The notes: generated by a model from the letters alone, not told the origin. Positions 52,636 to 61,794 are shown, numbered from the stretch's first letter. The stretch: 64,000 nt of DNA from Christensenellaceae bacterium (GCA_012837835.1 DUQK01000020.1:1-64000), one strand, 5' to 3'. Program-made: numbers and translations.

Positions 52636-54384
52636 ATGATTACATTAACTATAGACGGTACTGAAGTTAAGGTAGAGAAGGGTACAACGGTACTCGAGGC
52701 AGCCCGCAAAGCGCATATACATATCCCCACGCTCTGTTTTCTTAAAGACCTTAACGAAATAGGCGCTTGCAGGATATGCGTGGTAGATGCCGGCGCTAGA
52801 AATTTGCAGGCAAGCTGTGTGCTTGAAGCGCAGGACGGCATGGTTGTCAAAACCAACACCCCTAGAGTTAGAGAGGCGCGCAGGACTATACTTGAACTTA
52901 TACTCAGCAACCATGACAAAAAGTGTCTGTCCTGTGTAAGAAGCCAAAACTGTGAGCTTCAAAAGCTTTCGCTGGAGCTTGGCATAGAAGATGGCGAAGC
53001 CCTAGGCGGAGAGCGTACCCACTACGAAATTGATGAATCTTCAGTCAGTATAGTGCGCGATAACAACAAGTGTATACTGTGCAGAAGATGCGTTGCCGCA
53101 TGCAGTAAAACCCAAGGCTGCGGCGTAATAGGCGCGGTGAACCGCGGCTTTAAAACAAGCATAGAATCCCCTTGGGAGCTGCCTATAAATCAAACCGCCT
53201 GCATTCGCTGCGGTCAGTGTATAGCAGCCTGCCCCGTTGGCGCGCTGTATACCAGAAATGAGATAGACCGTGTGTGGGATATGCTTGCGGACGATTCTCT
53301 ATATACTGTAGTGCAGACGGCACCTGCTGTAAGGGCTGCGCTTGGGGAAGAATTCGGTATGCCCATGGGCACAAATGTAACCGGTAAGATGGCAGCTGCG
53401 CTGCGCAGACTTTCTTTTGACAAGGTGTTTGATACCGATTTTGCTGCCGACTTAACAATAATGGAAGAAGCGGTAGAGCTCGTGAACCGCATAAAGACAG
53501 GCGGGGTGTTGCCTATGATTACTTCATGCTCGCCCGGCTGGATATCCTACTGCGAAGCCTACTATCCGGAGTTTATACCCAACCTTTCAAGCTGTAAATC
53601 CCCTCACGAAATGCTTGGAGCCATAGTAAAGAGCTATTATGCAGAAAAAATGGATATACCGGTAGAAAAAATACGCGTGGTATCAATAATGCCTTGTACT
53701 GCCAAAAAATATGAGGCAAAGCGTCCTGAGCTTGCTGCAAATGGCTACCCCGATGTAGATGCTGTGCTTACAACAAGGGAACTTGCACGCATGATTAAAA
53801 CCGCTGGTATAGACTTTGCAAGGCTGCCTGATGAGGATTTTGACTCTGCGTTTGGTGAGAGTACAGGCGCAAGCGTAATATTCGGTACAACCGGCGGCGT
53901 TATGGAAGCCGCACTCCGCACGGCTTACGATGTCTTAACAGGCGAAAGCCTTGAAGAACTTGATTTTCATCAGGTGCGCGGAGTTAAAAACATAAAAGAA
54001 GCCAGCATAAAAATTGGCGATAATACTATAAATGTAGCAGTTGTACATGGAACTGCAAACGCTAAAGAGCTGCTTGAAACAATAAAGGCTGGTGAAAAAG
54101 AATATCATTTTATAGAGGTAATGGGCTGCCCCGGCGGCTGTGTAACGGGAGGCGGTCAGCCGATAGTGCCAGCGCAGGAGCGTATAGATGTAGACCCGCG
54201 CATTGAAAGGGCGAAAGCTTTATACAGTGCGGACGCTGAAAAGCCTCTGCGCAAGAGCCACGAGAATCCCAGCATAATAAAATTATATGAAGAGTTCCTT
54301 GAGGAGCCCAACAGCTATAAGGCCCACCACCTATTGCACACCAAATATACTCAAAAGTCCAAATACCCCGCGCTTGAAAAATAG
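52636..54384 (+). CDS. hydA: [FeFe] hydrogenase catalytic subunit HydA
   Basis: 582 residues: plant-type [2Fe-2S] domain (LCFLKDLNEIGACRIC), His-Cys3 cluster (HDKKCLSCVRSQNC), two [4Fe-4S] clusters (CILCRRCVAACSKTQGC and CIRCGQCIAACP), then the complete H-cluster motifs TSCSPGW, MPCTAKKYEAKRPE and GCPGGCVTGGG. All residues expected for hydrogen evolution are present. It reduces protons with electrons from NADH and reduced ferredoxin. The maturation genes hydE, hydF and hydG are not in the window. Confidence 0.96.
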   Translation: MITLTIDGTEVKVEKGTTVLEAARKAHIHIPTLCFLKDLNEIGACRICVVDAGARNLQASCVLEAQDGMVVKTNTPRVREARRTILELILSNHDKKCLSCVRSQNCELQKLSLELGIEDGEALGGERTHYEIDESSVSIVRDNNKCILCRRCVAACSKTQGCGVIGAVNRGFKTSIESPWELPINQTACIRCGQCIAACPVGALYTRNEIDRVWDMLADDSLYTVVQTAPAVRAALGEEFGMPMGTNVTGKMAAALRRLSFDKVFDTDFAADLTIMEEAVELVNRIKTGGVLPMITSCSPGWISYCEAYYPEFIPNLSSCKSPHEMLGAIVKSYYAEKMDIPVEKIRVVSIMPCTAKKYEAKRPELAANGYPDVDAVLTTRELARMIKTAGIDFARLPDEDFDSAFGESTGASVIFGTTGGVMEAALRTAYDVLTGESLEELDFHQVRGVKNIKEASIKIGDNTINVAVVHGTANAKELLETIKAGEKEYHFIEVMGCPGGCVTGGGQPIVPAQERIDVDPRIERAKALYSADAEKPLRKSHENPSIIKLYEEFLEEPNSYKAHHLLHTKYTQKSKYPALEK

Positions 54385-54400
54385 TAAAGCTGTTATTATA

Positions 54401-54437
54401 AACACCCTTACGGTACATGCGTTCGTAAGGGTGTTTT
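54401..54437 (+). terminator. Terminator of the hydrogenase operon
   Basis: AACACCCTTACG (54401-54412) pairs with CGTAAGGGTGTT (54424-54435), 12 bp, ending in a T-run. Confidence 0.88.
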
Positions 54438-54506
54438 TGGTCTATAATGCGGGCGGAAAATGACCCACTAGAATTGAATGTTTGGTGATTTTTTGTGCAA
54501 TTTGTA

Positions 54507-54535
54507 TTGACTAGGCTTGGTTTTAAATTTAGAAT
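54507..54535 (+). promoter_or_regulatory. Promoter of the flavoprotein gene
   Basis: TTGACT (54507-54512), 17-base spacer, TAGAAT (54530-54535). The same -10 spelling occurs in the promoters at 56559-56587 and 61110-61138. Confidence 0.65.
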
Positions 54536-54597
54536 GTAGTTAAAGAAAGACAATGCTAACAACTGTGTCTTTCAAAAAAATGAAGGAGGAATATTTC

Positions 54598-56505
54598 TTG
54601 AAAATCAGAAAATCATTTGCGGTTTTATTAAGTCTTGCTATGCTGCTTGGAGTTGGTGTAATTGCTGAAAGCAAGTTTAAAGCAGGCGAATACGAGAAAA
54701 CTGTAAACGGAATGAACGGTCCAGTTAGTGTAAAGGTTACATTTACTGCTGACAGTATCGAAAAAATCGAAGTGCTCGACCATATGGAAACGCCCGGTAT
54801 AGGCGATTACGCCATGGAAAAGGTGGCGGAAGATATTATTGAAAAGCAGTCCCTCGCAGTTGATTCAGTCACAGGTGCAACTATAAGTTCTGCAGTGCTT
54901 AAAAATGCGGTAAAGGTCTGTGTTGAGGAAGCCGGCGGCGATGTAAAGGCTCTATCTGAAAAGTTCCCTAAAGAACCTGTAGAAGATATAGAGCTCACAG
55001 CTGATGTAGTAATAGTAGGCGGCGGTGGAGCAGGTCTTACGGCAGCGGTAACCGCACTTGAAAACGGTGCAAGTGTAATACTTATTGAAAAAACCGGTAT
55101 ACTCGGCGGAAACTCGCTTGTTGTTGGTGGTTTCTACAACGCTCCCGACCCTGCGAGGCAGGATAATAAATATCAGGCAGAGCGCGCACCTGCGCTTGAT
55201 ACCATGATTGAAGATGCCCTAGCAGAAGACCCCGTAAACGATGAACACAAAGCCCTTCAGGATGCTGTAAGGGAAGAGTTTGAAGCTTACAAAGCTTCAG
55301 ACAAAACCATGTTTGACTCTGCCAATTGGTTCGCGTTACAAACTTGGAATGGCGGCGACAAGGTAGCAGAAATTGATATGGTTAAAATACTTGCGGGTAA
55401 TGCGGAAGCCGGTCTTCACTGGCTGGAAAGCCTTGGACAGGAATTTGCAGAAAATGTACACCATGGCGGCGGAGCAATGTATCCCCGTTCACACCAGGCG
55501 GTAATGCCAAACGGCACAGGCTATATAAGCGCCCTTAGAGGACAGCTTAAAGATAGCGAAAACTACACTGAATTTACCGATACCGAGGGCAAGAGCCTAA
55601 TAATGGATGGTGATGCCGTAGTAGGCGTAAATGCCGTAGGTAAAGACGGTAACAAAGTTACTTTATACGCAAATAAAGGCGTCGTACTTTCAACCGGAGG
55701 CTTTGCAGGTAATGTAGAGCTAAGGCAAAAATACTGTGAAGGCGATAAATGGCCGGACCTTGGTAAAAATGTGGGTACTACTAACCTTTCAGGTGTAACC
55801 GGCGATGGTATATTTATGGCTGAAGCAGCAGGTGCAAACCTTGTAAACATGGAACAGCTTCAAATGCTTCCCTATTGCAACCCAAAAACCGGTATGCTAA
55901 ATGACAACCTATTGCAGTCCGGTACCAGCATATTCCTTAACAAAGAGGGTAAGCGCTTTGTTCGTGAGGACGGCAGGAGGGACGAAATGTCCTTAGCCTT
56001 CATGCAGCAGACAGACGGTCTTGTATACATGGTATGCCGCCCCACCGCAGAATATGAAGAGCTTCGTTCACTTGCAGGTCAATCCGTGCCTTATCTAGTA
56101 GAAAACAAGGTATCTGGCTATATATATGCCAAGGATATAGCAGACCTCGCTTTGCAGCTTAATCTTCCTGAAGATGTAGTACGCGAAGAAATTGAGTATT
56201 ACAACGAATACGCAAGCGAGCAGAAGGTTGATAAATTCCATAGGGCATCTTACTCTATGCCTCTTGGCGAGGGACCTTTCATATCTTACGAGAGAAAGAC
56301 TGCGGCTCACCATACAATGGGCGGTGTAGAGATAGACGAACATACCCATGCACTTCGTCCCGATGGCTCAATAGTAAAGGGTCTATACTGTGCAGGTGAA
56401 ATCACGGGCGTAGTACACGGCGCAAACCGTTTAGGCGGAAACGCAATAGTTGATTACCTTGTATTTGGTAGGATAGCCGGCGAACACGCCGCAAAAGGCG
56501 AATAA
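54598..56505 (+). CDS. Exported flavinylated FAD-dependent reductase (fumarate reductase-like)
   Basis: 635 residues from the TTG at 54598, chosen because AAGGAGGA lies seven bases upstream and the signal peptide (KIRKSFAVLLSLAMLLGVGV) starts right there. After it comes an FMN-binding domain with the flavinylation motif DSVTGAT, where T95 would be linked to FMN by ApbE. Then a flavocytochrome-c/fumarate-reductase-type domain: FAD loop GGGGAG (141-146), active-site HHTMGG and GANRLGGNA. It reduces an unsaturated acid outside the membrane. The sequence does not fix the substrate (fumarate, urocanate, acrylate and others are possible). Single-gene unit. Confidence 0.92.
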   Translation: MKIRKSFAVLLSLAMLLGVGVIAESKFKAGEYEKTVNGMNGPVSVKVTFTADSIEKIEVLDHMETPGIGDYAMEKVAEDIIEKQSLAVDSVTGATISSAVLKNAVKVCVEEAGGDVKALSEKFPKEPVEDIELTADVVIVGGGGAGLTAAVTALENGASVILIEKTGILGGNSLVVGGFYNAPDPARQDNKYQAERAPALDTMIEDALAEDPVNDEHKALQDAVREEFEAYKASDKTMFDSANWFALQTWNGGDKVAEIDMVKILAGNAEAGLHWLESLGQEFAENVHHGGGAMYPRSHQAVMPNGTGYISALRGQLKDSENYTEFTDTEGKSLIMDGDAVVGVNAVGKDGNKVTLYANKGVVLSTGGFAGNVELRQKYCEGDKWPDLGKNVGTTNLSGVTGDGIFMAEAAGANLVNMEQLQMLPYCNPKTGMLNDNLLQSGTSIFLNKEGKRFVREDGRRDEMSLAFMQQTDGLVYMVCRPTAEYEELRSLAGQSVPYLVENKVSGYIYAKDIADLALQLNLPEDVVREEIEYYNEYASEQKVDKFHRASYSMPLGEGPFISYERKTAAHHTMGGVEIDEHTHALRPDGSIVKGLYCAGEITGVVHGANRLGGNAIVDYLVFGRIAGEHAAKGE

Positions 56506-56522
56506 TACACATTAATCTTATG

Positions 56523-56547
56523 GCTGCCCCTCGCGGGCAGCTTTTTT
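56523..56547 (+). terminator. Terminator of the flavoprotein gene
   Basis: GCTGCCC, loop CTCGC, GGGCAGC, then six T residues. Confidence 0.88.
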
Positions 56548-56558
56548 GTGTATTATAC

Positions 56559-56587
56559 TTGCAAAGTTTTATGCACAGGGTTAGAAT
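56559..56587 (+). promoter_or_regulatory. Promoter of the SIS-protein/DUF1846 pair
   Basis: TTGCAA (56559-56564), 17-base spacer, TAGAAT (56582-56587), 30 bases before the ATG. Confidence 0.7.
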
Positions 56588-56616
56588 GTAGGAAAATATA
56601 ATTTAAGGAGCATACA

Positions 56617-58380
56617 ATGGATTACAAACAGGCTGCGAAGGATTTTTGTGAAAACGAAAAACAGTTTCATTTAGGGGTTATACCTACAGAACAATCAAAC
56701 CCAATAACTAAAAATTTAAGTGCAATAATTAGCCGCGATACGGCTGAGGGTGTAAAGTGCATACTGGATGCGGATGTAAATATAGGTCCTGTAGCTAAAA
56801 AGGCTTTTGATAGCGAAGAGTTTAAAAGCTTGGTAAATGATATAGTGCGCTGTATGGATGAGAGGAAAACCGTACTATTTTCAAGTGTAGGTGCTTCAGG
56901 ACGCATGGCTATACAACTTGATGCCACATGGAGGCGTTATTTTTTGGAATTAACGCAGGTGTTGCCCCAGTATAGCGAAAAGTTTATTCAACTTATGAAA
57001 ACAACAAACAGCTTTACAACCGGCGGCGATAGGGCGCTTGTTCAGGCTGTTGAAAACTTTGAAGACTATATGACATTTGGCGCAAGACAAATACAGGAAG
57101 CGGGTGTAGGCGAGGGGGATGTGGTAATAGCCCTTGCCGAGTGCGGGCTTTCAGCATCTATAAATGGCTCCGCGATAGAGGCGGATAAGCAAGGCTGCCG
57201 CACGTATTATCTATTTTGCAACCCAAAGGAAATACTGTCTAAGCATTTAGAGCGCTGCCGCAAAGTATTTGAAAGGGAGAATATAATATTTATGCCGCTA
57301 TATGTAGGCAACATGGCAGTTTCAGGCTCAACCCGTATGCAGGTTACTACGGTGGAGCTGCTTGTGGCGGGCGCAGCGCTTGAAATGGCTGCTGATATTT
57401 GGCTTAAGAAAAATTTAACGGCTGAAGAATACTCCTGCCTTGGCACGGTTTCGCTTACGGGTGATGAATACGCGAGTGAATTTGAAAGATTAAGCAATGA
57501 TTTGCGCAGTGGAGATGCGTTAAAAGGGTTAGCTAGAGCCGTTGAACTTGAAGCGGATACATATAATAATAACGGCTTAATCACATACACAACTCATAAC
57601 TATTTGCTTGATATAATGACAGATACAACAGAGCGTCAGCCTACATTTACCTTGCCGCCTTTCCGCAAAAAAGGTGAGGAAGGTCCGCTTAGCTGGGCTT
57701 ATGTAAAAGATCCGCTGTACCCCGGCGATGTGGCGTGGAAGCAGCTTTTCCTGCGCCCTGTAAAAGGTCTTGATTGGACTGTGGAAGACTATATTGAAAT
57801 GAATGCCTCACAGAGCATAATAGATAATCCTCCCAAGGTAGGCTCGGAAGAGGTATTTAAGTATGATATAGGCAACAGCAGCGACCCCGCCCGCTGGGAG
57901 AAACGTCCTGCAGGGTTAGTGCTGGTTGATATAAACGGCTCCGCCTGCGATAAGGCTGTTTCTTGGTTCAACAAGGAAACCCCTAATTTTGACTTTGCCT
58001 GCGCTATTCGCCTTGGAGAAATACCAAAGGGCAGTATAGCAGAAAAAGAAATACATGTGCCTGTTAAGCTTAAAAAGAGCAGCATGAATTTAATGACGCA
58101 TGTAATGGTAAAGCTTGCGTTTAATGTGCTGAGTACTGCTACCATGGCTAAGATGGGCAGGGTATGGGGCAACTGGATGATACAGGTACTCCCCACCAAC
58201 AAAAAGCTTGTGGACAGGAGTACACGCATAATAGCAAACCTAATGGATATACCCTATGAAAAAGCCTGTGAGGAGTTTTATAAGAGCGTATCTCTGCGCC
58301 AAAAGGGTGATGAATACCGCGAGAGCTTTGTAGTAGAAACGCTGAAACGCCTAGGCTTTAACCCGGAGGTTGAGAGGTGA
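56617..58380 (+). CDS. Large double-SIS protein, GCKR/MurQ-like
   Basis: 587 residues with two sugar-isomerase (SIS) type domains. The first contains SVGASGRMAIQLDATW (90-105), the counterpart of the MurQ phosphosugar loop in which the etherase has GTSGRLGVLDASE. The catalytic Glu of MurQ is replaced (DATW instead of DASE), so N-acetylmuramate-6-phosphate etherase activity is doubtful. The double-SIS layout recalls glucokinase regulatory protein, a sugar-phosphate-responsive regulator. It overlaps the DUF1846 gene and is probably co-transcribed with it. Function unknown; sugar-phosphate binding is likely. Confidence 0.75.
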   Translation: MDYKQAAKDFCENEKQFHLGVIPTEQSNPITKNLSAIISRDTAEGVKCILDADVNIGPVAKKAFDSEEFKSLVNDIVRCMDERKTVLFSSVGASGRMAIQLDATWRRYFLELTQVLPQYSEKFIQLMKTTNSFTTGGDRALVQAVENFEDYMTFGARQIQEAGVGEGDVVIALAECGLSASINGSAIEADKQGCRTYYLFCNPKEILSKHLERCRKVFERENIIFMPLYVGNMAVSGSTRMQVTTVELLVAGAALEMAADIWLKKNLTAEEYSCLGTVSLTGDEYASEFERLSNDLRSGDALKGLARAVELEADTYNNNGLITYTTHNYLLDIMTDTTERQPTFTLPPFRKKGEEGPLSWAYVKDPLYPGDVAWKQLFLRPVKGLDWTVEDYIEMNASQSIIDNPPKVGSEEVFKYDIGNSSDPARWEKRPAGLVLVDINGSACDKAVSWFNKETPNFDFACAIRLGEIPKGSIAEKEIHVPVKLKKSSMNLMTHVMVKLAFNVLSTATMAKMGRVWGNWMIQVLPTNKKLVDRSTRIIANLMDIPYEKACEEFYKSVSLRQKGDEYRESFVVETLKRLGFNPEVER

Positions 58381-59861
58381 TGGAGCTAGGCTTTGATCAC
58401 TATAAATATACTGAATTACAATCAGAACAAATTAAAAAGCGCATAGATTATTTCGGCGGCAAGCTGTATCTGGAGCTTGGCGGCAAGCTTTTTGACGATT
58501 TCCACGCAGCAAGGGTACTGCCCGGTTTTAAGCCCGACAGCAAGATTAGTATGCTGCTTAAAATGAAAGAGCAGTGCGAAGTAATAGTATGTATATGCGC
58601 TGATGATATAGAAAAAAACAAAAAAAGGGGAGACCTTGGCATAACCTACGATGACGAGGTACTCCGTTATATAGATGCGTTTACGGCATACGATATTAAG
58701 GTATCGGGCGTTGTAATAACCCAGTATGAAAAGCAGAGTAGCGTAATTACTTTCAGACGCAAGCTGCGTACACAGGGCATAAAGGTTTATCTGCATTATT
58801 CCATACCAGGCTATCCTTCAAATACAAGCCTTGTAGTTAGCGATAAAGGCTACGGGAGGAATGATTTTGTACCCACGGAGCGTTCCTTGGTGCTTGTAAC
58901 TGCGCCGGGACCTGGTTCCGGCAAAATGGCTGTATGCCTAAGTCAACTATACCATGAACACAAGATAGGTAGGCGCGCGGGCTATGCAAAGTTTGAAACC
59001 TTCCCCGTGTGGAATTTGCCGCTGCGTCATCCTATAAATATGGCGTATGAGGCTGCCACTGTGGATTTAGGCGATGTAACTATGCTGGATCCTTTTCATC
59101 TGGAACACTATGATGTGCAGGCGATAAACTACAACCGAGATATAGATGTATTCCCCATACTTAACAATATATTTAAGCTTATTTGGGGAGAATCCCCTTA
59201 CAAATCCCCAACGGATATGGGGGTAAACATGATAAGGGATGTAATAATAGATGAAGAAGTCTGCATTTCAGCTGCTAAACAGGAGGTTATACGCAGGCTC
59301 TACACTGCGCTATGTGAGCAGAGGAAGGGTCTTATAGGCGAAGAAGAGGTAAACAAGCTGCAGCTTATTATGAGGCAGCTGGAATTATCCGATGATGATA
59401 GACCTGTACTTGCTGCTGCAAGAAAACGGGCACAACAGACGGGCGCGCCGGCAGCAGCTATACAGCTACTTGACGGTACTATAATTACTTCTAAAACAAG
59501 CTCATTACTTGGCGCATCTGCGGCTCTTATATTAAACGCGGTAAAACATATAGCGGGTATAGAAAAACCTGTAAAGCTTATACCTCCTGAAGTAATAGGT
59601 CCTGTGCAGGAGCTTAAGTGCAGCTACCTTGGTAATAAAAATCCGCGTCTTCATAGCGATGAAATATTAATAGCTCTATCCATTACCGCGGCGTCAAGCG
59701 ATGAAGCGCGCCTTGCTATGGAGATGTTGCCTAAATTAAGGGGAGCGGAAGTACATACATCAGTAATACTATCTCAGGTTGATGAGAATATATTCCGCCG
59801 CCTTGGAGTAAACCTAACCAGCGAACCTATGTATCAAACTAAAAAGCTGTATCACAGGTAA
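58377..59861 (+). CDS. DUF1846 domain protein
   Basis: 494 residues that match the DUF1846 family along the whole length: a beginning like GFDHYKYTELQSEQI, then RIDYFGGKLYLELGGKLFDD and RVLPGFKPDSKI, all highly conserved. The family is widespread in Bacillota, has a nucleotide-binding-like N-terminal part (VTAPGPGSGKMAVCLSQLY) and no established function. The first codon may be the GTG at 58377 or the ATG at 58380, both overlapping the previous stop. Pairing with a sugar-phosphate SIS protein may hint at its pathway. Confidence 0.92.
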   Translation: MMELGFDHYKYTELQSEQIKKRIDYFGGKLYLELGGKLFDDFHAARVLPGFKPDSKISMLLKMKEQCEVIVCICADDIEKNKKRGDLGITYDDEVLRYIDAFTAYDIKVSGVVITQYEKQSSVITFRRKLRTQGIKVYLHYSIPGYPSNTSLVVSDKGYGRNDFVPTERSLVLVTAPGPGSGKMAVCLSQLYHEHKIGRRAGYAKFETFPVWNLPLRHPINMAYEAATVDLGDVTMLDPFHLEHYDVQAINYNRDIDVFPILNNIFKLIWGESPYKSPTDMGVNMIRDVIIDEEVCISAAKQEVIRRLYTALCEQRKGLIGEEEVNKLQLIMRQLELSDDDRPVLAAARKRAQQTGAPAAAIQLLDGTIITSKTSSLLGASAALILNAVKHIAGIEKPVKLIPPEVIGPVQELKCSYLGNKNPRLHSDEILIALSITAASSDEARLAMEMLPKLRGAEVHTSVILSQVDENIFRRLGVNLTSEPMYQTKKLYHR

Positions 59862-59877
59862 CGCAAAATAATAAGTG

Positions 59878-59916
59878 AAAATATACGCTTGGAGAAAATC
59901 CAAGCGTATATTTTTT
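59878..59916. terminator. Bidirectional terminator after the DUF1846 gene
   Basis: ATATACGCTTGGA, loop GAAAA, TCCAAGCGTATAT: 13 bp, extended by three A-T pairs, with T-rich exits on both strands. It separates the plus-strand DUF1846 gene from the minus-strand gene ending at 59922. Confidence 0.88.
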
Positions 59917-59921
59917 GGTGT

Positions 59922-60155
59922 TCAGCTATCGCAGTCTACAATCTTCCAGCCTATGGGAAGCTCATTATCGGATAATTGTTCTTCAGCGCTGTTTTCTTTG
60001 GGTAATAATCTTAATAGCTCGGGCAGTTTTAATTCTCCAAGAGAAATAGCCTCTTTAAGCTTCTCAATTGCCATATCCTGCACATTATCGCTGCCCGCAT
60101 TTTTGGGTTGTGACACCACTTTATTGTTACGTTTAGTCAATTTACGAATCAACAC
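59922..60155 (-). CDS. Small hypothetical protein
   Basis: 77 residues, not recognised. The start is basic (RKLTKRNNKVVSQ), the middle holds a predicted amphipathic helix (MAIEKLKEAISLGELKLPEL) and the end is acidic (PIGWKIVDCDS). GGGAGG lies almost on the GTG at 60155, so a TTG a few codons on (60152 or 60140) may be the real start. It lies 93 bases after the DUF368 gene on the same strand and ends at a terminator, which supports a real gene. Confidence 0.55.
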   Translation of the reverse strand: MLIRKLTKRNNKVVSQPKNAGSDNVQDMAIEKLKEAISLGELKLPELLRLLPKENSAEEQLSDNELPIGWKIVDCDS

Positions 60156-60248
60156 CTCCCAATAAGCCTGTAAAATTATTAAAATTCGGGCAATAATCCC
60201 ACTTAATATAATATAGGCTATGTTAGGACATGAGTTGACATGCTTAAT

Positions 60249-61088
60249 TTACTCTTTCTTTATGCTTGCCTGCCACTTATCAAGCTGAAGCGCGCCTACA
60301 AAACCCAAAGCTATAAGCAGCGCACCTATAATTATTGCTTTTGTATCTGTAAATGAGGGAATAATGGATATGGTTGAAGCAAGCACAAGCCCTATAACTG
60401 CGTGGGAGGCTATGCTGTTGTGTTTTTCAAACAGGCTGTCTATAATGCGTGCAAACAGCACTGCAACAAGCAATATACCCGCCATAAGGGGGATAATGAT
60501 TCCCATATTGAGCTTACCTACTTCAAGCATTATATTTTCATACAATCCCATGTATATAAGCAAGCTGGAACTTGAAAGTCCGGGTACAACCAGGCTGAAA
60601 CCCCATACTACGCCGCTTATAAATGCAAGTAAAGTATTTAGCTCAAACTGCATGGCATCGCTGGACTTAAGCAGCAATAAAATTGTGAGTAGTAACACAA
60701 ATGCGACTATAAGGGCTATAATATCGTTCTTTTTAGATTTAGATTGCTCCTGCGCGTTTTTATAAAGCATAGGTACAGTACCCAGTATAAGCCCAATAAA
60801 TAAGCATAGCATTTGAAATTCATACTTTTCAAAAAGCCCGCCCACAAGCTTTGCTATGCCTACAAAGCCTATAGCAACGCCCAAGAATACAAAAGCGAAC
60901 ATCTTCCAGTATTTCTTAATAGCCACAAAGGGTCTTGAAAGCAGCTCCATAAGTGGTCTATACACACCGAATATTACGCACATTACACCGCCTGATACGC
61001 CCGGCAGTATAGCGCCTCCGCCTATAAGTACACCGCTTACTATACGGTATAAAATCGTGTTTAAATTAAAGTCTTTCTTGTCTTGCAT
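60249..61088 (-). CDS. DUF368 family membrane protein (polyprenyl-phosphate transporter type)
   Basis: 279 residues with about eight membrane helices and the DUF368 signature GGGAILPGVSGGVMCVIFGVY near the N-terminus and SLVVPGLSSSSLLIYMGLYE in the second half, an internal repeat of the PGxSG motif. Members of this family have been identified as undecaprenyl-phosphate flippases that recycle the cell-wall lipid carrier. AAGGAGG precedes the ATG. Confidence 0.93.
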   Translation of the reverse strand: MQDKKDFNLNTILYRIVSGVLIGGGAILPGVSGGVMCVIFGVYRPLMELLSRPFVAIKKYWKMFAFVFLGVAIGFVGIAKLVGGLFEKYEFQMLCLFIGLILGTVPMLYKNAQEQSKSKKNDIIALIVAFVLLLTILLLLKSSDAMQFELNTLLAFISGVVWGFSLVVPGLSSSSLLIYMGLYENIMLEVGKLNMGIIIPLMAGILLVAVLFARIIDSLFEKHNSIASHAVIGLVLASTISIIPSFTDTKAIIIGALLIALGFVGALQLDKWQASIKKE

Positions 61089-61109
61089 AGCCGCCTCCTT
61101 TGCTCAGAC

Positions 61110-61138
61110 ATTCTAGCATGAGTACGATGTATAGGCAA
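61110..61138 (-). promoter_or_regulatory. Promoter of the DUF368 gene
   Basis: Minus strand: -35 TTGCCT (61138-61133), 17-base spacer, -10 TAGAAT (61115-61110). Confidence 0.65.
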
Positions 61139-61200
61139 GACAAGCTGAACTTATTTATGTATACTATTAGTTAATAATTGCATTATATTTTAGGTGGGTG

Positions 61201-61710
61201 TCAGCCTTTTTCTATTTCTTGTACACTTTCAGTTATAGGGGCTATGGCGCTTTCATTAAAGCCGCTTTCTTTAAATTCCGCCAGCTTTTCAGGGAACTTT
61301 TTCAATATGGCTTTTTCAGCTATATTTGCTATTAGGCGGTCAAAGAAAGTCATATCTTCTTTATTCCAAACGCCCTTTAAGTAATATAGCGGCGCATCTG
61401 TTAGGAAGTTATCAAGCGCTTCTGCCCTTAATTTTTCCTGCTCCTTAGGTGTTTCAGGGGGCATGGCGCCAACCGCAAAGAAAACTATTTTTTTATTCTT
61501 GAGTATATCTGCATAGGTATGCACAAAACCCGAAAAGCATATCTTAAACATGCGTATATGGCTGCCTATTATAATAATATCGTAGTTGTTTAGTTTTTCA
61601 GGGCTTATGGCATCCATAGAAACAGCATCGCAGATAAGCTTATCAGCAATGCAAAGTGCGTAGCGCTTTGTTGCGCCGTATTTACTTTTATATATAACTA
61701 TTTTTTTCAT
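61201..61710 (-). CDS. Flavodoxin-domain protein
   Basis: 169 residues beginning KKIVIYKSKYGATKRYA, the FMN phosphate loop of the flavodoxin/HemG-like group, and IIIGSHIRMFKICFSGF in the second flavin loop. Members carry electrons or, in HemG, oxidise protoporphyrinogen; in an anaerobe without visible heme genes the electron-carrier role is more likely. GGGAGGC precedes the ATG and a TATAAT lies at 61744-61739 on the minus strand. Confidence 0.88.
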   Translation of the reverse strand: MKKIVIYKSKYGATKRYALCIADKLICDAVSMDAISPEKLNNYDIIIIGSHIRMFKICFSGFVHTYADILKNKKIVFFAVGAMPPETPKEQEKLRAEALDNFLTDAPLYYLKGVWNKEDMTFFDRLIANIAEKAILKKFPEKLAEFKESGFNESAIAPITESVQEIEKG

Positions 61711-61794
61711 ACTGTAGCCTCCCGTACACTTATCCAGTATTATAATAAAGCAACAATATGAAGCTTATGTTATTTTTAGGTAAAATATAAGTAA

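Noticed and set aside
59875..60165. A 96-codon plus-strand frame opposite the 77-residue gene
   Set aside because: It begins inside the terminator stem, whereas the minus-strand frame has GGGAGG at its start and ends at that terminator.
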